A DNA stretch of 64,000 nt from DASQUK01 sp963717085 (GCA_963717085.1 CAVQVM010000002.1:496001-560000), one strand, 5' to 3'; shown: positions 15,052 to 24,246, counted from the first letter of the stretch. The notes: generated from the letters alone by a model not told the origin. Numbers and translations: made by a program.

Positions 15052-15088
15052 GGACTGGACGCTACCGGGCCGGGACGGAGAGCCTGGT

Positions 15089-15670
15089 GTGGTGACCGTC
15101 CAGGCCCCACGGGTTCCGACCAGCGACAACCGCGACGACGCTTCGTCCGGACGCGGGTCGCTACGGGGGCGACTGGTCGTTCTGATCGTCGTCTGCGCCC
15201 TCGTGTCGATGTGGGGCTACGTGCTCTTCCTGGCCTTCGGGCCGGGCCGGCAGCCCCCCATCGATCGGCTCGACGACCCGGCGTTCGCCGAGGCGGCCGA
15301 GGAGCGGTGCGCCACCGCGCTGGAGCAGGTGGACCGCCTGCCGGTCGCCAGCGCCTCGCACACCGCAGCGGAGCGTGCGGACGTGCTGGTGCGGGCCAAC
15401 GGCGCATACGCCGCGATGCTCGACGACCTCGACGGCCTCCAGGCCTTGGCGCCCGCAGGGGACCAGCGCCGGCGGGCCAACGAGTGGTTGAGCGACTGGC
15501 GCACGTATCTCGGCGATCGCGAGCGGTACGCCGACGCCCTGCGCACGGACCCCGACGCCCGACTGCTGGTGTCAGAGAAGCCCGGCGAAGGCCAGCAGAT
15601 CACCGGCTGGATCGACGAGTTCGCCAACGCCAACCGGATGCCGTCCTGCGTGTCGCCCGCCGACGCCTGA
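15089..15670 (+). CDS. Single-pass membrane protein of unknown function
   Basis: A 193-residue protein with an N-terminal hydrophobic helix, LVVLIVVCALVSMWGYVLFL, preceded by Arg residues, then a soluble, mostly helical domain containing two cysteines (near EERCATAL and RMPSCVSP). It is probably an inner-membrane-anchored protein with the C-terminal part outside. The start is uncertain: GTG at 15089 has GGAG nine bases upstream, GTG at 15092 follows, and an earlier GTG at 15041 overlaps tyrS. It is divergent from tyrS, as the lipoprotein lprJ neighbours tyrS in Mycobacterium. No domain family was recognised. Confidence 0.7.
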   Translation: MVTVQAPRVPTSDNRDDASSGRGSLRGRLVVLIVVCALVSMWGYVLFLAFGPGRQPPIDRLDDPAFAEAAEERCATALEQVDRLPVASASHTAAERADVLVRANGAYAAMLDDLDGLQALAPAGDQRRRANEWLSDWRTYLGDRERYADALRTDPDARLLVSEKPGEGQQITGWIDEFANANRMPSCVSPADA

Positions 15671-15674
15671 CAGA

Positions 15675-16322
15675 TCAGGGTGTCCCAGGTGCGAGCGGTC
15701 TCCCGGGGGGAGCTCCTCCGGACGACACGTTGGGGTCGCCACGCACGTACCAGCGCCAGGGGTGCTCGGCACCGGCGCTGAGCCCGATGCGGGTGGTCTG
15801 CGCCGGGTCCGCCGGCGGGGGCGTGCCGTCGTCGCACACCACGACGCCGCGGTCGCCGGTCACCAGGTCGGCGCCGTCGAATGCACGGCCGAGGCCGAGC
15901 GCCTGGCAGAGCTTCGCCGGTCCGCTGCAGAGGTCACGGTCCCGGCGTGCCCGGGGCCGCACCGCCCGCATGGCCTCCAGGCCGGCCACGGGGGCAAGCG
16001 CCCGGAGGAGCACCGCCACGCCCTCGGTGTCGTCACCGCACACCGCGTTCGCGCACCAGTGCATCCCGTAGGTGAAGTACACGTAGAGCCCGCCGGGTGG
16101 TCCGAACATCGTGCGGTTGCGCGCCGTCATGCCCCGGTACGTGTGGCTGCCGGGATCGATTCCGCCGCAGTACGCCTCGACCTCGACGATGCGGCCCACC
16201 CGATCGGCGGACTCGGGACCGTCCACGTCGGCGGTTCCCCGCCGCACCAGGAGCTTGTTCAGCAGCTCCGGCGCCACCGCCCGCGGATCGCGACGGTAGA
16301 AGTCGCGCTCGACGATCCTCAC
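15675..16322 (-). CDS. mpg: 3-methyladenine DNA glycosylase (AAG/Mpg family)
   Basis: A 215-residue base-excision repair enzyme removing 3-methyladenine and related alkylated purines. The motif VEVEAYCGGIDPGSHTYRGM carries the catalytic glutamate, and MFGPPGGLYVYFTYGMHWC is the DNA-intercalating and active-site region of this family; CSGPAKLCQALGL follows. Length is typical. The start is GTG at 16322, overlapping the thioesterase stop as GTGA, so it is the last gene of the arg operon read-through unit. The same mpg-tyrS neighbourhood occurs in mycobacteria. Confidence 0.92.
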   Translation of the reverse strand: MRIVERDFYRRDPRAVAPELLNKLLVRRGTADVDGPESADRVGRIVEVEAYCGGIDPGSHTYRGMTARNRTMFGPPGGLYVYFTYGMHWCANAVCGDDTEGVAVLLRALAPVAGLEAMRAVRPRARRDRDLCSGPAKLCQALGLGRAFDGADLVTGDRGVVVCDDGTPPPADPAQTTRIGLSAGAEHPWRWYVRGDPNVSSGGAPPGRPLAPGTP

Positions 16323-16705
16323 ACCAGCGCCGACCGCACCGCGCCCGGCACCGGGGCGGGGTCGGTCGTGCCCGGGGCCACCGACACGTAGGTCACCACC
16401 GCGGTGAACACCGGCTGCTCGCCGACCGACCCCTCGTAGCCGATGTCGAAGCTGGTGGTGCCCCAGCGCCGGGCGGCCACGTCGATGGCGAGCACGTCGC
16501 CGAACGTCGCCCCGCCGTGCCAGGTGACCTCGGCCCGCTTGAGCACCATGTCGAAGGTGGACTCATACTCGGGACCGAGGGCCGACCGCAGCCACGTGTC
16601 GAACGCGTCGTCGACGTAGGCCAGGTAGTGCGCGTTGAAGACATGGCGCTGCATGTCGACCTCGCCGTAGCGGACACGCAGCTCGTGGCGGTACGGCGGG
16701 CTCAT
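16319..16705 (-). CDS. Hotdog-fold acyl-CoA thioesterase
   Basis: A 128-residue protein of the 4-hydroxybenzoyl-CoA thioesterase type. The opening HELRVRYGEVDMQRHVFNAH followed by YLAYVDDAF contains the active-site aspartate region of the YbgC-like group (usually RYxExDxxGHVxNxxYxxYxE). It hydrolyses acyl-CoA thioesters; the acyl group is unknown. It overlaps argH upstream and mpg downstream by four bases each, so it is translated as part of the arg transcript although it has no evident role in arginine synthesis. Confidence 0.85.
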   Translation of the reverse strand: MSPPYRHELRVRYGEVDMQRHVFNAHYLAYVDDAFDTWLRSALGPEYESTFDMVLKRAEVTWHGGATFGDVLAIDVAARRWGTTSFDIGYEGSVGEQPVFTAVVTYVSVAPGTTDPAPVPGAVRSALV

Positions 16706-18099
16706 GCGGACGAATCTCCCAGCCCCAGGCGCTCCGCGTCGACGGCGATCCGACCTTCGAAGCGCCCGAGCTGCTCCTCGACGGGCGCCGGCGCCGCACC
16801 ACCCGGGGTGCGGCGGCGCGCCACCGGGCGGCCGGCTTCGAGCAGGGCCGCACCCTCGGACCCGAGGTCGGGATGCGCCTCCACCAGCTCGGACAGCGGA
16901 ACGTGGCGCTCCATGCTGTCGCGCACCAGCGCCCCCACCAGCGCGTGCGCCTCCCGGAACGGCACGCCCCGGTCCACCAGCAGCTCGGCGAGGTCGGTGG
17001 CCGCGGCATAGGGCGAATCGGCCGCCCGCTGCATGCGATCCAGGTCGAACGCCAGCGTCCTGTACAGGCCCGCCATCGCCGCCAGGGCCAGTGAGACTTG
17101 CTCGACGGCGTCGAACAGCGGCTCCTTGTCCTCCTGCAGGTCGCGGTTGTAGCTGAGCGGCAGGCCCTTCAGGGTCGCCATGAGCCCGGCGAGGTCGCCG
17201 ATCAGCCGGCCCGCCTTGCCCCGGGCCAATTCGGCGATGTCGGGGTTCTTCTTCTGCGGCAGCATCGACGACCCGGTGGCGTACGCGTCGGCGAGCCGCA
17301 CGAAGCCGAACTCGTCGGTCGACCACAGGATCACCTCCTCGCCCATGCGCGACAGGTGCACCGCCACCAGGCTGAGGACGAACAGCGCCTCGGCCACGAA
17401 GTCCCGGTCGCTCACGGCGTCGAGGCTGTTCTCGAATCGACCGGCGAAGCCGAGCTCCGCGGCTGTGAAGTCGGGGTCCAGCGGCAGCGACGACCCGGCC
17501 AGCGCCCCGGCACCCAGCGGCGACACGTCGAGCCGCCGCCGGCAGTCGGCGAGCCGGTCGACGTCACGGGCCAGCGACCAGCCGTGGGCGAGGAGGTGGT
17601 GGGCCAGCGTCACGGGCTGTGCCCGCTGCATGTGGGTGTAGCCGGGGAGGTAGGCCGGACCGACCTCACGGGCCCGTTCCAGCAGCACCCGCTGGAACGC
17701 CACCACCCGCCCGGCGATGCTGGTGAGCTCGCGTTTGCACCACAGGCGCAGCGCCGTGGCCACCTGGTCGTTGCGGCTCCGTCCGGTGTGGAGCTTGGCG
17801 CCGGCCGGCCCCGCCAGTTCGATGACCCGCCGTTCGATTGCGGTGTGGATGTCCTCGTCGCCGGGCTCGAACCCGAACAACCCCTTCCGGAGCTCCTCCC
17901 CCACGCGATCGAGTGCGGTCCGCACCAGGTCCGCCTCGTCCTCGCTGAGTATCCCGGCGCGGGTGAGGCCCTTGACGTGGGCCCGGCTGCCCTCCAGGTC
18001 GTCCGCGGCCAGCCGCCGATCGAACGGCAGGCTGACCGTGAAGGCCAGGAGCTCGTCGGCCGGCTCCTCGGCGAAGCGGCCCTGCCACAGCGTGCTCAC
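16702..18099 (-). CDS. argH: Argininosuccinate lyase
   Basis: A 465-residue lyase splitting argininosuccinate into arginine and fumarate, the last step of arginine synthesis. The fumarase-superfamily signature GSSMLPQKKNPDIAELARGK with its flexible catalytic serine is intact, as are HTGRSRNDQVATALRLW and GYTHMQRAQPVTLAHHLLAH. I chose GTG at 18099 (VSTLWQGRF), where family similarity starts, 7 bases after the argG stop. The stop overlaps the thioesterase start (ATGA). Confidence 0.95.
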   Translation of the reverse strand: MSTLWQGRFAEEPADELLAFTVSLPFDRRLAADDLEGSRAHVKGLTRAGILSEDEADLVRTALDRVGEELRKGLFGFEPGDEDIHTAIERRVIELAGPAGAKLHTGRSRNDQVATALRLWCKRELTSIAGRVVAFQRVLLERAREVGPAYLPGYTHMQRAQPVTLAHHLLAHGWSLARDVDRLADCRRRLDVSPLGAGALAGSSLPLDPDFTAAELGFAGRFENSLDAVSDRDFVAEALFVLSLVAVHLSRMGEEVILWSTDEFGFVRLADAYATGSSMLPQKKNPDIAELARGKAGRLIGDLAGLMATLKGLPLSYNRDLQEDKEPLFDAVEQVSLALAAMAGLYRTLAFDLDRMQRAADSPYAAATDLAELLVDRGVPFREAHALVGALVRDSMERHVPLSELVEAHPDLGSEGAALLEAGRPVARRRTPGGAAPAPVEEQLGRFEGRIAVDAERLGLGDSSA

Positions 18100-18106
18100 G
18101 TTGGCA

Positions 18107-19321
18107 TCATGCCTCGGCACCCGGGCCCTGGATCGACGACCACGTCTCGATGCCGAGGCCCCACAGCCGGACGAAGCCCTCGCTGTCGGCGTGGCGGAAG
18201 CTGTCGGCATCGTCGTACGTGGCCAGGCTGTAGTTGTACAGGCTGTGGGGGCTGCGCCGGCCCGTCACGTGGACCGAGCCTGGTTGCGCGCTCCCACCGG
18301 GCGACAGGCGCAGCCGAACCTCGCCGGTCACATGGCGCTGGCTCTCGTCGACGAAAGCGTCGAGCGCCTGGCGGAGCGGGCTGAACCACAGCCCGTCGTA
18401 GACCAGCTCGGCATAGCGGCTCTCGAGGCGGGTCTTCTCGCGCTGCAGGTCACGCTCGAGGCAGATCGACTCGAGGTCGGCATGCGCCAGCATGATGGCC
18501 AGGCTGCCCGGGCACTCGTACGTCTCGCGACTCTTGATGCCGACGCGCCGGTTCTCGACCATGTCGATGCGTCCCCAACCGTAGGAGCCGACGACCTGGC
18601 CGAGCTGTTGGATCAGGTCGGCGGGACCGAGCGCTACGCCGTCGAGCGACACGGGGACACCACGGTCGAAGCCGATCACGACGTCCATCGGCTCGGTGGC
18701 CGTGGGCTTCGTGAGCAGCCAGACACCGGGCGGCGGCGCCGCCCATGGGTCCTCCATCTCGCCACACTCGATCGCCCGGCCCCAGAGGTTGTCGTCGATC
18801 GAGTACACCTTCTCCTTCGTCGCCGAGATGGGTATGGCGTGGTCGTAGGCGTAGAGGATGCAATCCTGCCGGGTCATACCCCACGAGCGCACCGGCGCGA
18901 CCACCTCGAGATCGGGCGCCAGCGCCCGGGTCGACACCTCGAAGCGGACCTGGTCGTTGCCCTTTCCGGTGCAGCCGTGGGCCACGGCATCCGCACCATG
19001 CTCGCGGGCGGCCTCGACCAGGTGCTTGACGATCACGGGGCGGGACAGCGCCGAGACCAGCGGGTAGCGGCCCTCGTAGAGCGCATTGGCCTTGAGCACG
19101 GGTACGCAGTACTCGCGTGCGAACTCGTCGCGGGCGTCGACCACGATGGCGTCGACGGCGCCGGCGGCCAGTGCGCGCTCGCGCAGGACGTCCCAGTCGG
19201 AGGACTGGCCGACGTCTACCGCCAAGGCGATCACCTCGACGCCGTGGTTGTCGGTCATCCACCGCACGGCCACCGACGTGTCGAGACCGCCGCTGTAGGC
19301 GAGGACCACCCGCTTGGGCAT
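18107..19321 (-). CDS. argG: Argininosuccinate synthase
   Basis: A 404-residue ATP-dependent ligase joining citrulline and aspartate. The N-terminal PP-loop AYSGGLDTSVAVRWM binds ATP, and HGCTGKGNDQVRFE and the citrulline/aspartate-site segments are present. Length is normal. It follows argR after a 24-bp gap and precedes argH by 7 bp in the operon. Confidence 0.96.
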   Translation of the reverse strand: MPKRVVLAYSGGLDTSVAVRWMTDNHGVEVIALAVDVGQSSDWDVLRERALAAGAVDAIVVDARDEFAREYCVPVLKANALYEGRYPLVSALSRPVIVKHLVEAAREHGADAVAHGCTGKGNDQVRFEVSTRALAPDLEVVAPVRSWGMTRQDCILYAYDHAIPISATKEKVYSIDDNLWGRAIECGEMEDPWAAPPPGVWLLTKPTATEPMDVVIGFDRGVPVSLDGVALGPADLIQQLGQVVGSYGWGRIDMVENRRVGIKSRETYECPGSLAIMLAHADLESICLERDLQREKTRLESRYAELVYDGLWFSPLRQALDAFVDESQRHVTGEVRLRLSPGGSAQPGSVHVTGRRSPHSLYNYSLATYDDADSFRHADSEGFVRLWGLGIETWSSIQGPGAEA

Positions 19322-19345
19322 TGTCGTTTCCTTCTCTCGTGATCT

Positions 19346-19837
19346 CTACAGGCCGGCCATCTCGGCCAGCTGGCGGGCCATCGCCGCGCCGGTCGTGTCC
19401 TCGGCGACCACCACGACGAGCGTGTCGTCGCCGGCCACCGTGCCGATCACCCCCGGCAGGCCCGACCGGTCGAGGGCCGATCCCACCACGTGGGCGGATC
19501 CGGGCGGGGTGCGCAGCACCACCAGGTTGGCGGAGTGCGCCACCTCGACGACCCACTCGCTGAACACCCGGCGGAGGTGATCCTCCGGTGCCCGCTGCTC
19601 GGTCGGCAGCTCGGGGATGGCGTAGACGGTCTCGCCGCCCGGGCCCCGCACCTTGATGGCCCCGAGGTCGTCGAGGTCGCGCGACACGGTGGCCTGGGTT
19701 GCCGCCACGCCCTCCGCCGCCAGCAGCTCGACCAGCTGCCCCTGGCTGGTGACGTCGTGGTCCGACAGCAGCCCGGCCATCCGGTGCTGGCGCTGCGGCT
19801 TCGCCAACGCCCGGCCGGGAGCACGGTCGACGCTCAT
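19346..19837 (-). CDS. argR: Arginine repressor ArgR
   Basis: A 163-residue regulator. The winged-helix DNA-binding half contains TSQGQLVELLAAEGVAATQ and ATVSRDLDDLGAIKVRG, the recognition-helix signature, and the C-terminal arginine-binding oligomerisation half contains GTVAGDDTLVVVV. ATG at 19837 overlaps the argF stop (ATGA). It is expected to bind the palindrome upstream of argC when arginine is plentiful, and so represses its own operon. Confidence 0.95.
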   Translation of the reverse strand: MSVDRAPGRALAKPQRQHRMAGLLSDHDVTSQGQLVELLAAEGVAATQATVSRDLDDLGAIKVRGPGGETVYAIPELPTEQRAPEDHLRRVFSEWVVEVAHSANLVVLRTPPGSAHVVGSALDRSGLPGVIGTVAGDDTLVVVVAEDTTGAAMARQLAEMAGL

Positions 19838-20751
19838 GATCCCGACTGCTCCACGAGCCAGCCGAGCAACCCCCGCATGCTGTGGAGCCGGTTGTGGGCC
19901 TGGAGGATCATCCGGCTCTGCGGCCCGTCCACCACGGACGCCGCCACCTCCTCGCCGCGATGCGCGGGCATGCAATGCATGAACACCGCCCCGGGCGCCG
20001 CCACGGCCATCAGCCGGTCGTCTACCGAGAAGCCCTCGAAGGCGCGGGCCCGGGAGTCGGCCTCGTCCTCCTGGCCCATCGACGCCCAGACGTCGGTGTG
20101 CACGGCGGCCGCGCCGGCGACCGCCTCCTCGGGCCTGCTGGTCACGGCGGGCTCGGCGCCCAGCGCCCGGAGCCGGTCGAGATCGTCGGTGCTCGGCCCG
20201 AAGCCGGGCGGGCAGGCCAGCTGCACCTTCATCCCCAGCATCGTGCCGCCGATGGCCAGGGACCGGGCCACGTTGTTGAAGTCGCCAACCCAGGCGACCG
20301 TGGCGCCGGGCAGCTCCCCCAATGTCTGGTTCATCGTCAGCAGATCGGCGAGCGCCTGACAGGGATGGCCCCGGTCGGAGAGGAGGTTGACGACCGGGAT
20401 CGTGGCGGCGCCCGCCAGCTCCTCGAGTAGGGCGTGGTCGAAGACGCGGCCTCCCAGGGCGGCGTGGTAGCCGGAAAGCACCCGGGCGATGTCGGCGATG
20501 GGCTCCCGGTCTCCGCTGCCGACCTCCTCGCGCCGGAACGTGACCGGATGACCGCCCAGCTGGACGATCGCGGCCTCACACGAGTGCCGGGTGCGCAGCG
20601 ACGGCTTCTCGAAGTACAGGCCCACGGTGCGCCGCACCAGGGGACGGTGGGCGGTCGGCGTGGTCGACCGTCGCAGGATCTCGCGCAGCTCGTCCGGCGT
20701 CAGGTCGTCGAGTTCGAGAACGTGGCGCACGGCCACCGGTGTGCTCGTCAT
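19834..20751 (-). CDS. argF: Ornithine carbamoyltransferase
   Basis: A 305-residue anabolic enzyme transferring the carbamoyl group from carbamoyl phosphate to ornithine. FEKPSLRTRHSCE is the carbamoyl-phosphate loop (STRTR type, here SLRTR), HPCQALADLLT is the second substrate motif, and FMHCMPAHRGEEV carries the ornithine-site cysteine. The carB/carA genes at the end of the window supply its carbamoyl phosphate. Overlaps argD upstream and argR downstream by four bases. Confidence 0.95.
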   Translation of the reverse strand: MTSTPVAVRHVLELDDLTPDELREILRRSTTPTAHRPLVRRTVGLYFEKPSLRTRHSCEAAIVQLGGHPVTFRREEVGSGDREPIADIARVLSGYHAALGGRVFDHALLEELAGAATIPVVNLLSDRGHPCQALADLLTMNQTLGELPGATVAWVGDFNNVARSLAIGGTMLGMKVQLACPPGFGPSTDDLDRLRALGAEPAVTSRPEEAVAGAAAVHTDVWASMGQEDEADSRARAFEGFSVDDRLMAVAAPGAVFMHCMPAHRGEEVAASVVDGPQSRMILQAHNRLHSMRGLLGWLVEQSGS

Positions 20752-22031
20752 TGGAGGACCTTCTCCATGATGGTGGTGGCTTCGTCGATCTCGTCATCGC
20801 CGATCAGCAGCGAGGGGGCCAGGCGCAGCGCCGTGGGCGTGACCGCGTTGGCGACGAGACCGGCGTCGAGCAGTGCCCCGTTCACGTCGCGGGCGTCGCA
20901 TCCGGACAGCTCGACCGCCAGCAGGAGGCCGAGACCGCGCACGCCGGCGACGCTGGGCAGGGCCTCGAGCCGGTCGCGGAACCGGGCGCCGGCCCGCGTT
21001 GCCCGTCCCGGCACGTCCTCGGCCTGCATGACGGCCAGGACTGCACGCGCCGCGGCCGTGACCAGCGGCTGGCCGCCGAACGTCGTGGCGTGATCCCCGG
21101 GCTCGAACACCGAGGCCACGTCGGCACGGGCCCAGCATGCGCCGATCGGCACCCCGTTGCCGAGCGCCTTGGCCATGGTGACGACGTCCGGTTGCACACC
21201 GAGGTGCTGGAAGCCGAACCACCGGCCGGTCCGCCCGAGGCCGGTCTGCACCTCGTCGACGATGAGCAGCGCGCCTCGCTCGTCGCACAGGCGGCGCACG
21301 CCCTGGAAGTAGGCGCGGCTGGCCGGGTTCACCCCGCCCTCGCCCTGCACCGCCTCGAGCAGGACGGCGGCCACGCCGGGATCGAGCGCCGCCGCCAAGG
21401 CGTCGAGGTCGTCCCACGCGACGTGCCGGAAGCCCTCGGGCAGCGGCTGGAAGGGCTCGTGCTTGGCGGGTTGCCCGGTGGCATGGAGAGTCGCCAGCGT
21501 CCGGCCGTGAAAGCTGCCGTAGGCGGAGATCACCACATGGCGACCACGGACATGCTCCGCGCTCTTGGCGTCTCCGGCGCCGGGCCGCTCGGGCTTCGGC
21601 GTGTGCCCCCCGCTCCCCCGGCCCGAGCGGCCGTGGGAGCGGAGCGCATGTCTCGGGCCGGGCCTAGCGTTCGCTCGGTCTCTGCCGACGCGCCGGGCCA
21701 GCTTGATGGCGCACTCGTTCGCTTCGGCGCCGGAGTTGCAGAAGAACACCTGCCCGCCGGCCGACTCTCCGTCGCCCACGAGGCGGTCGAGCGTGCGGGC
21801 CACCTCCGGGCCGGGCTCCGAGCCGAACAGGTTGGACACGTGCAGCAGCGTGGACGCCTGATGGTGCAGGGCTGCGGCCACCGCCGGGTGGGCGTGACCC
21901 AGCGAGGTGACCGCCAGCCCGGACAGGCAATCGAGGTAGCGCCGCCCGTCGACGTCGAACAGGTAGGAGCCCTCGCCGCGCACGAACGTCACCGGCGGGG
22001 GTGGGTACGTGGGCATGAGGGGGCTGGTCAC
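20748..22031 (-). CDS. argD: Acetylornithine aminotransferase with repeat-derived insertion
   Basis: A 427-residue PLP-dependent class III aminotransferase converting N-acetylglutamate semialdehyde to N-acetylornithine. GSEPG..., FFCNSGAEANECAIKLARR, LIVDEVQTGLGRTGR and the PLP-lysine segment TMAKALGNGVPIG are intact. Between KLARR and the strand VVISAYGSFHGRT there are about 45 extra residues, rich in Gly, Arg, Ser and Pro, encoded by a copy of the window's palindromic repeat (21549-21652). Typical family members are near 390-400 residues, consistent with an in-frame insertion in a surface loop. Overlaps argB and argF by four bases. Confidence 0.93.
   Translation of the reverse strand: MTSPLMPTYPPPPVTFVRGEGSYLFDVDGRRYLDCLSGLAVTSLGHAHPAVAAALHHQASTLLHVSNLFGSEPGPEVARTLDRLVGDGESAGGQVFFCNSGAEANECAIKLARRVGRDRANARPGPRHALRSHGRSGRGSGGHTPKPERPGAGDAKSAEHVRGRHVVISAYGSFHGRTLATLHATGQPAKHEPFQPLPEGFRHVAWDDLDALAAALDPGVAAVLLEAVQGEGGVNPASRAYFQGVRRLCDERGALLIVDEVQTGLGRTGRWFGFQHLGVQPDVVTMAKALGNGVPIGACWARADVASVFEPGDHATTFGGQPLVTAAARAVLAVMQAEDVPGRATRAGARFRDRLEALPSVAGVRGLGLLLAVELSGCDARDVNGALLDAGLVANAVTPTALRLAPSLLIGDDEIDEATTIMEKVLQ
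21549..21652 (-). repeat. Palindromic repeat family, copy inside argD
   Basis: A 104-bp element with outer arms GACATGC and GCATGTC, an inner CCGCTCCCACGGCCGCTCGG unit and the shared core CCCGAGCGGCCCG (minus strand, 21593-21581). It is translated in frame as roughly residues 127-161 of ArgD, including SHGRSGRGSGG. Confidence 0.75.
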
Positions 22032-23080
22032 GCCGCCGCACCCCCGGCGGTGATCATGGTGCCGACCCCGGCGTCGCTGAACAGCTCCAGCAGGAGGACG
22101 TGCGGTATCCGCCCATCCAGCAGGTGCGCCGACCGCACGCCGTTGCGGACCGCGTGGACGGCGGCGGCGACCTTGGGGATCATCCCCCCGGTCAGGTGGC
22201 CATCGTCGATCATCGGCTCGAGCTCGTCGGCTGTGATGTGCCTCACGAGCGAGCCCGGCTCGCGCACGTCGGCGAGCAACCCGGCGACGTCGGTGAGGAA
22301 GATGGCCTTCTCCGCGTCCAGCGCCTCGGCAAGGGCACCCGCCACAGTGTCGGCGTTGATGTTGTAGGCCTGCCCGGTGGGGTCGGATCCGATCGTCGAG
22401 ACCACCGGGATGAGGTCCTCTGCCAGCAGTCGCCGGAGGATGGCGGGGTTGACGGAGCGCACATCGCCCACGTACCCGAGCTCCGGGTTGCGGGCCGGGG
22501 TCACCATGAGGAGGCCTGCGTCCTCGCCCGACAGCCCCACCGCCAGGGGGCCATGGACGTTGACCGCCGACACGATGTCGCGGTTGACCTTGCCCACCAG
22601 CACCATCCGGGCGATGTCGACGGTCTCGGCGTCGGTGACGCGCAGGCCGTCACGGAACTCCGGTTCCTTGCCCAGCCGCGACATCAGCTCGCTGATCTGC
22701 GGACCGCCGCCGTGGACCACCACGGGCCGCAGGCCCACGGCCCGCAGGAGCACGACGTCGTCGGCAACGGTGCGTCCGAGCTCGGGCTCGCCCACGGCGG
22801 CGCCGCCGTACTTCACCACGACCACTGTGCCGCGGAACCGCTGGATGTAGGGCAGGGCCTCGAGCAGGATCTCGACTCGGCCGTAGGCTTCGGCGCTGTC
22901 CTTCCCGCTCTGGGTGCTTCGCACCGGGCCGCTCGGGCCCGGGGCCGCTTGATCGCCTCCGGCGGAGGGCGGGTAGCGAGCGGGTGGCGCTGAGGACGCG
23001 GGAGACACGGCGTCGGAGCCCCGCACCGGAGGCGACAGGACCCGGGAGCGGAGGGGGGCGGACGGGCGTAGCGGGCTCAT
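22028..23080 (-). CDS. argB: Acetylglutamate kinase with repeat-derived N-terminal extension
   Basis: A 350-residue amino-acid kinase phosphorylating N-acetylglutamate. The conserved body starts at AEAYGRVEILLEALPYIQRF and includes VVVVKYGGAAVGE (ATP loop), VVVHGGGPQISELM and NADTVAGALAEALDAEKAIF. Before it are about 60 extra residues, many Pro, Ser, Ala and Gly, including PGPSGPVRSTQSGKDS, which matches the palindromic-repeat peptide found in PheT and before hisG. The start ATG at 23080 overlaps the argJ stop (ATGA). A later GTG could also serve, but the overlap favours the long form. Confidence 0.92.
   Translation of the reverse strand: MSPLRPSAPLRSRVLSPPVRGSDAVSPASSAPPARYPPSAGGDQAAPGPSGPVRSTQSGKDSAEAYGRVEILLEALPYIQRFRGTVVVVKYGGAAVGEPELGRTVADDVVLLRAVGLRPVVVHGGGPQISELMSRLGKEPEFRDGLRVTDAETVDIARMVLVGKVNRDIVSAVNVHGPLAVGLSGEDAGLLMVTPARNPELGYVGDVRSVNPAILRRLLAEDLIPVVSTIGSDPTGQAYNINADTVAGALAEALDAEKAIFLTDVAGLLADVREPGSLVRHITADELEPMIDDGHLTGGMIPKVAAAVHAVRNGVRSAHLLDGRIPHVLLLELFSDAGVGTMITAGGAAA
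22896..22945 (-). repeat. Palindromic repeat family, copy inside argB 5' end
   Basis: The minus strand shows the core CCCGAGCGGCCCG (22937-22925), then a hairpin GGTGCGAAGCACC and AGAGCGGGAAGGA, matching the right half of the korB and hisG copies. It is read in frame as about residues 46-61 of ArgB. Confidence 0.7.
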
Positions 23081-24246
23081 GAGGTTCGTTTGTTCTCGTC
23101 GATGTAGCCGGGGGCGAGGTCGTTGGTGAGTACCGCCGCCTGCCCGTCGCCGACGCCCAAGTCGCAGTGGACCTCGAGGTGCTCCCCCGCCATGTGTTCG
23201 GCCACGGCGGCGGCGTCGTGGCCGATGCCGACGCAACCCCGGCTCACCATGGTGCCGCCGTACGCGATCGTCAGTTCGGCGGGGTCGAGCTTGACGCCCG
23301 CCGTGCCCAAGTCGCTCGCCACCCGTCCCCAGTACGGGTCGCCGCCGAACCACGAGCACTTGGCCAGCTGGCTCTCCGCCACCCTACGGGCCGCCTGGCG
23401 GGCCTCCCCGTCGGAGGCGGCACCGGTCACCCGCACCCGGACGACCTTGGTGTGACCCTCCGCGTCCCCCACCATCTGCGTGGCCAGGTCCGCGCAGGCG
23501 GCCGCCACTGCGGCGGCGAACCCGTCCCCGTCGGGTGGGCCCGACCTGCCACTGGCCAGGATCAGGACCGTGTCGTTGGTGGACGTGCAGCCGTCGACGG
23601 TGATGGCGTTGAAGCTGTCGGTCACGCCCGCCCGCAGCACCCGATCGAGGTCCTGCGGGTCCACGGTGGCGTCCGTGGTGAGGACCGCCAGCATCGTGGC
23701 CATGTTGGGCGCGAGCATGGCGGCGCCCTTGGCCATGCCGCCGACCACGAACCCGTCGGCGCGCACGACGGTCTCCTTGCGGTGGGTGTCGGTCGTCATG
23801 ATCGCCTCGGCGGCGGCGATCCCGTGGCTGGGGCCGTCACCACGCCCGGCCACCACGCGGAGCACGCCGGCCCCGACGGCGTCCATTGGCAGCAGGAGCC
23901 CGATCAGCCCGGTGGAGCACACCAGGACGGCCTGTTGCGGGCAGCCCACCTCACCCGCGACCAGTGCGCACATCGTCTCGGCATCGGCCTCGCCACGCTC
24001 GCCGGTGGCGGCGTTCGCGTTGCCACTCGACAGCACCACCGCGGCGGCCCGTCCCCCGGTCGCCGCCAGGTGGCGGCGGCTCACCACCACCGGGGCGGCC
24101 ACCACCAGGTTCTGGGTGAACACGCCTGCCGCGGCCACCGAGGCGCCGCCGGCGACGGCCACCAGCGACAGGTCGAGCTCACCCGACCCCTTGATGCCGC
24201 ACGCCACGCCGCCGGCCGTGAACCCCGCGGGGGCGACGACGCTCAC
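23077..24246 (-). CDS. argJ: Bifunctional glutamate N-acetyltransferase / amino-acid N-acetyltransferase
   Basis: A 389-residue enzyme transferring the acetyl group from N-acetylornithine to glutamate, closing the acetyl cycle. KGAAMLAPNMATMLAVLTTD contains the self-cleavage site before the nucleophilic threonine in MATML, and NAITVDGCTSTNDTVLILAS and LAKCSWFGGDPYWGRV are typical. GTG at 24246 overlaps the argC stop (GTGA). No separate argA is needed if the enzyme is bifunctional, which is usual in actinobacteria. Confidence 0.95.
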   Translation of the reverse strand: MSVVAPAGFTAGGVACGIKGSGELDLSLVAVAGGASVAAAGVFTQNLVVAAPVVVSRRHLAATGGRAAAVVLSSGNANAATGERGEADAETMCALVAGEVGCPQQAVLVCSTGLIGLLLPMDAVGAGVLRVVAGRGDGPSHGIAAAEAIMTTDTHRKETVVRADGFVVGGMAKGAAMLAPNMATMLAVLTTDATVDPQDLDRVLRAGVTDSFNAITVDGCTSTNDTVLILASGRSGPPDGDGFAAAVAAACADLATQMVGDAEGHTKVVRVRVTGAASDGEARQAARRVAESQLAKCSWFGGDPYWGRVASDLGTAGVKLDPAELTIAYGGTMVSRGCVGIGHDAAAVAEHMAGEHLEVHCDLGVGDGQAAVLTNDLAPGYIDENKRTS

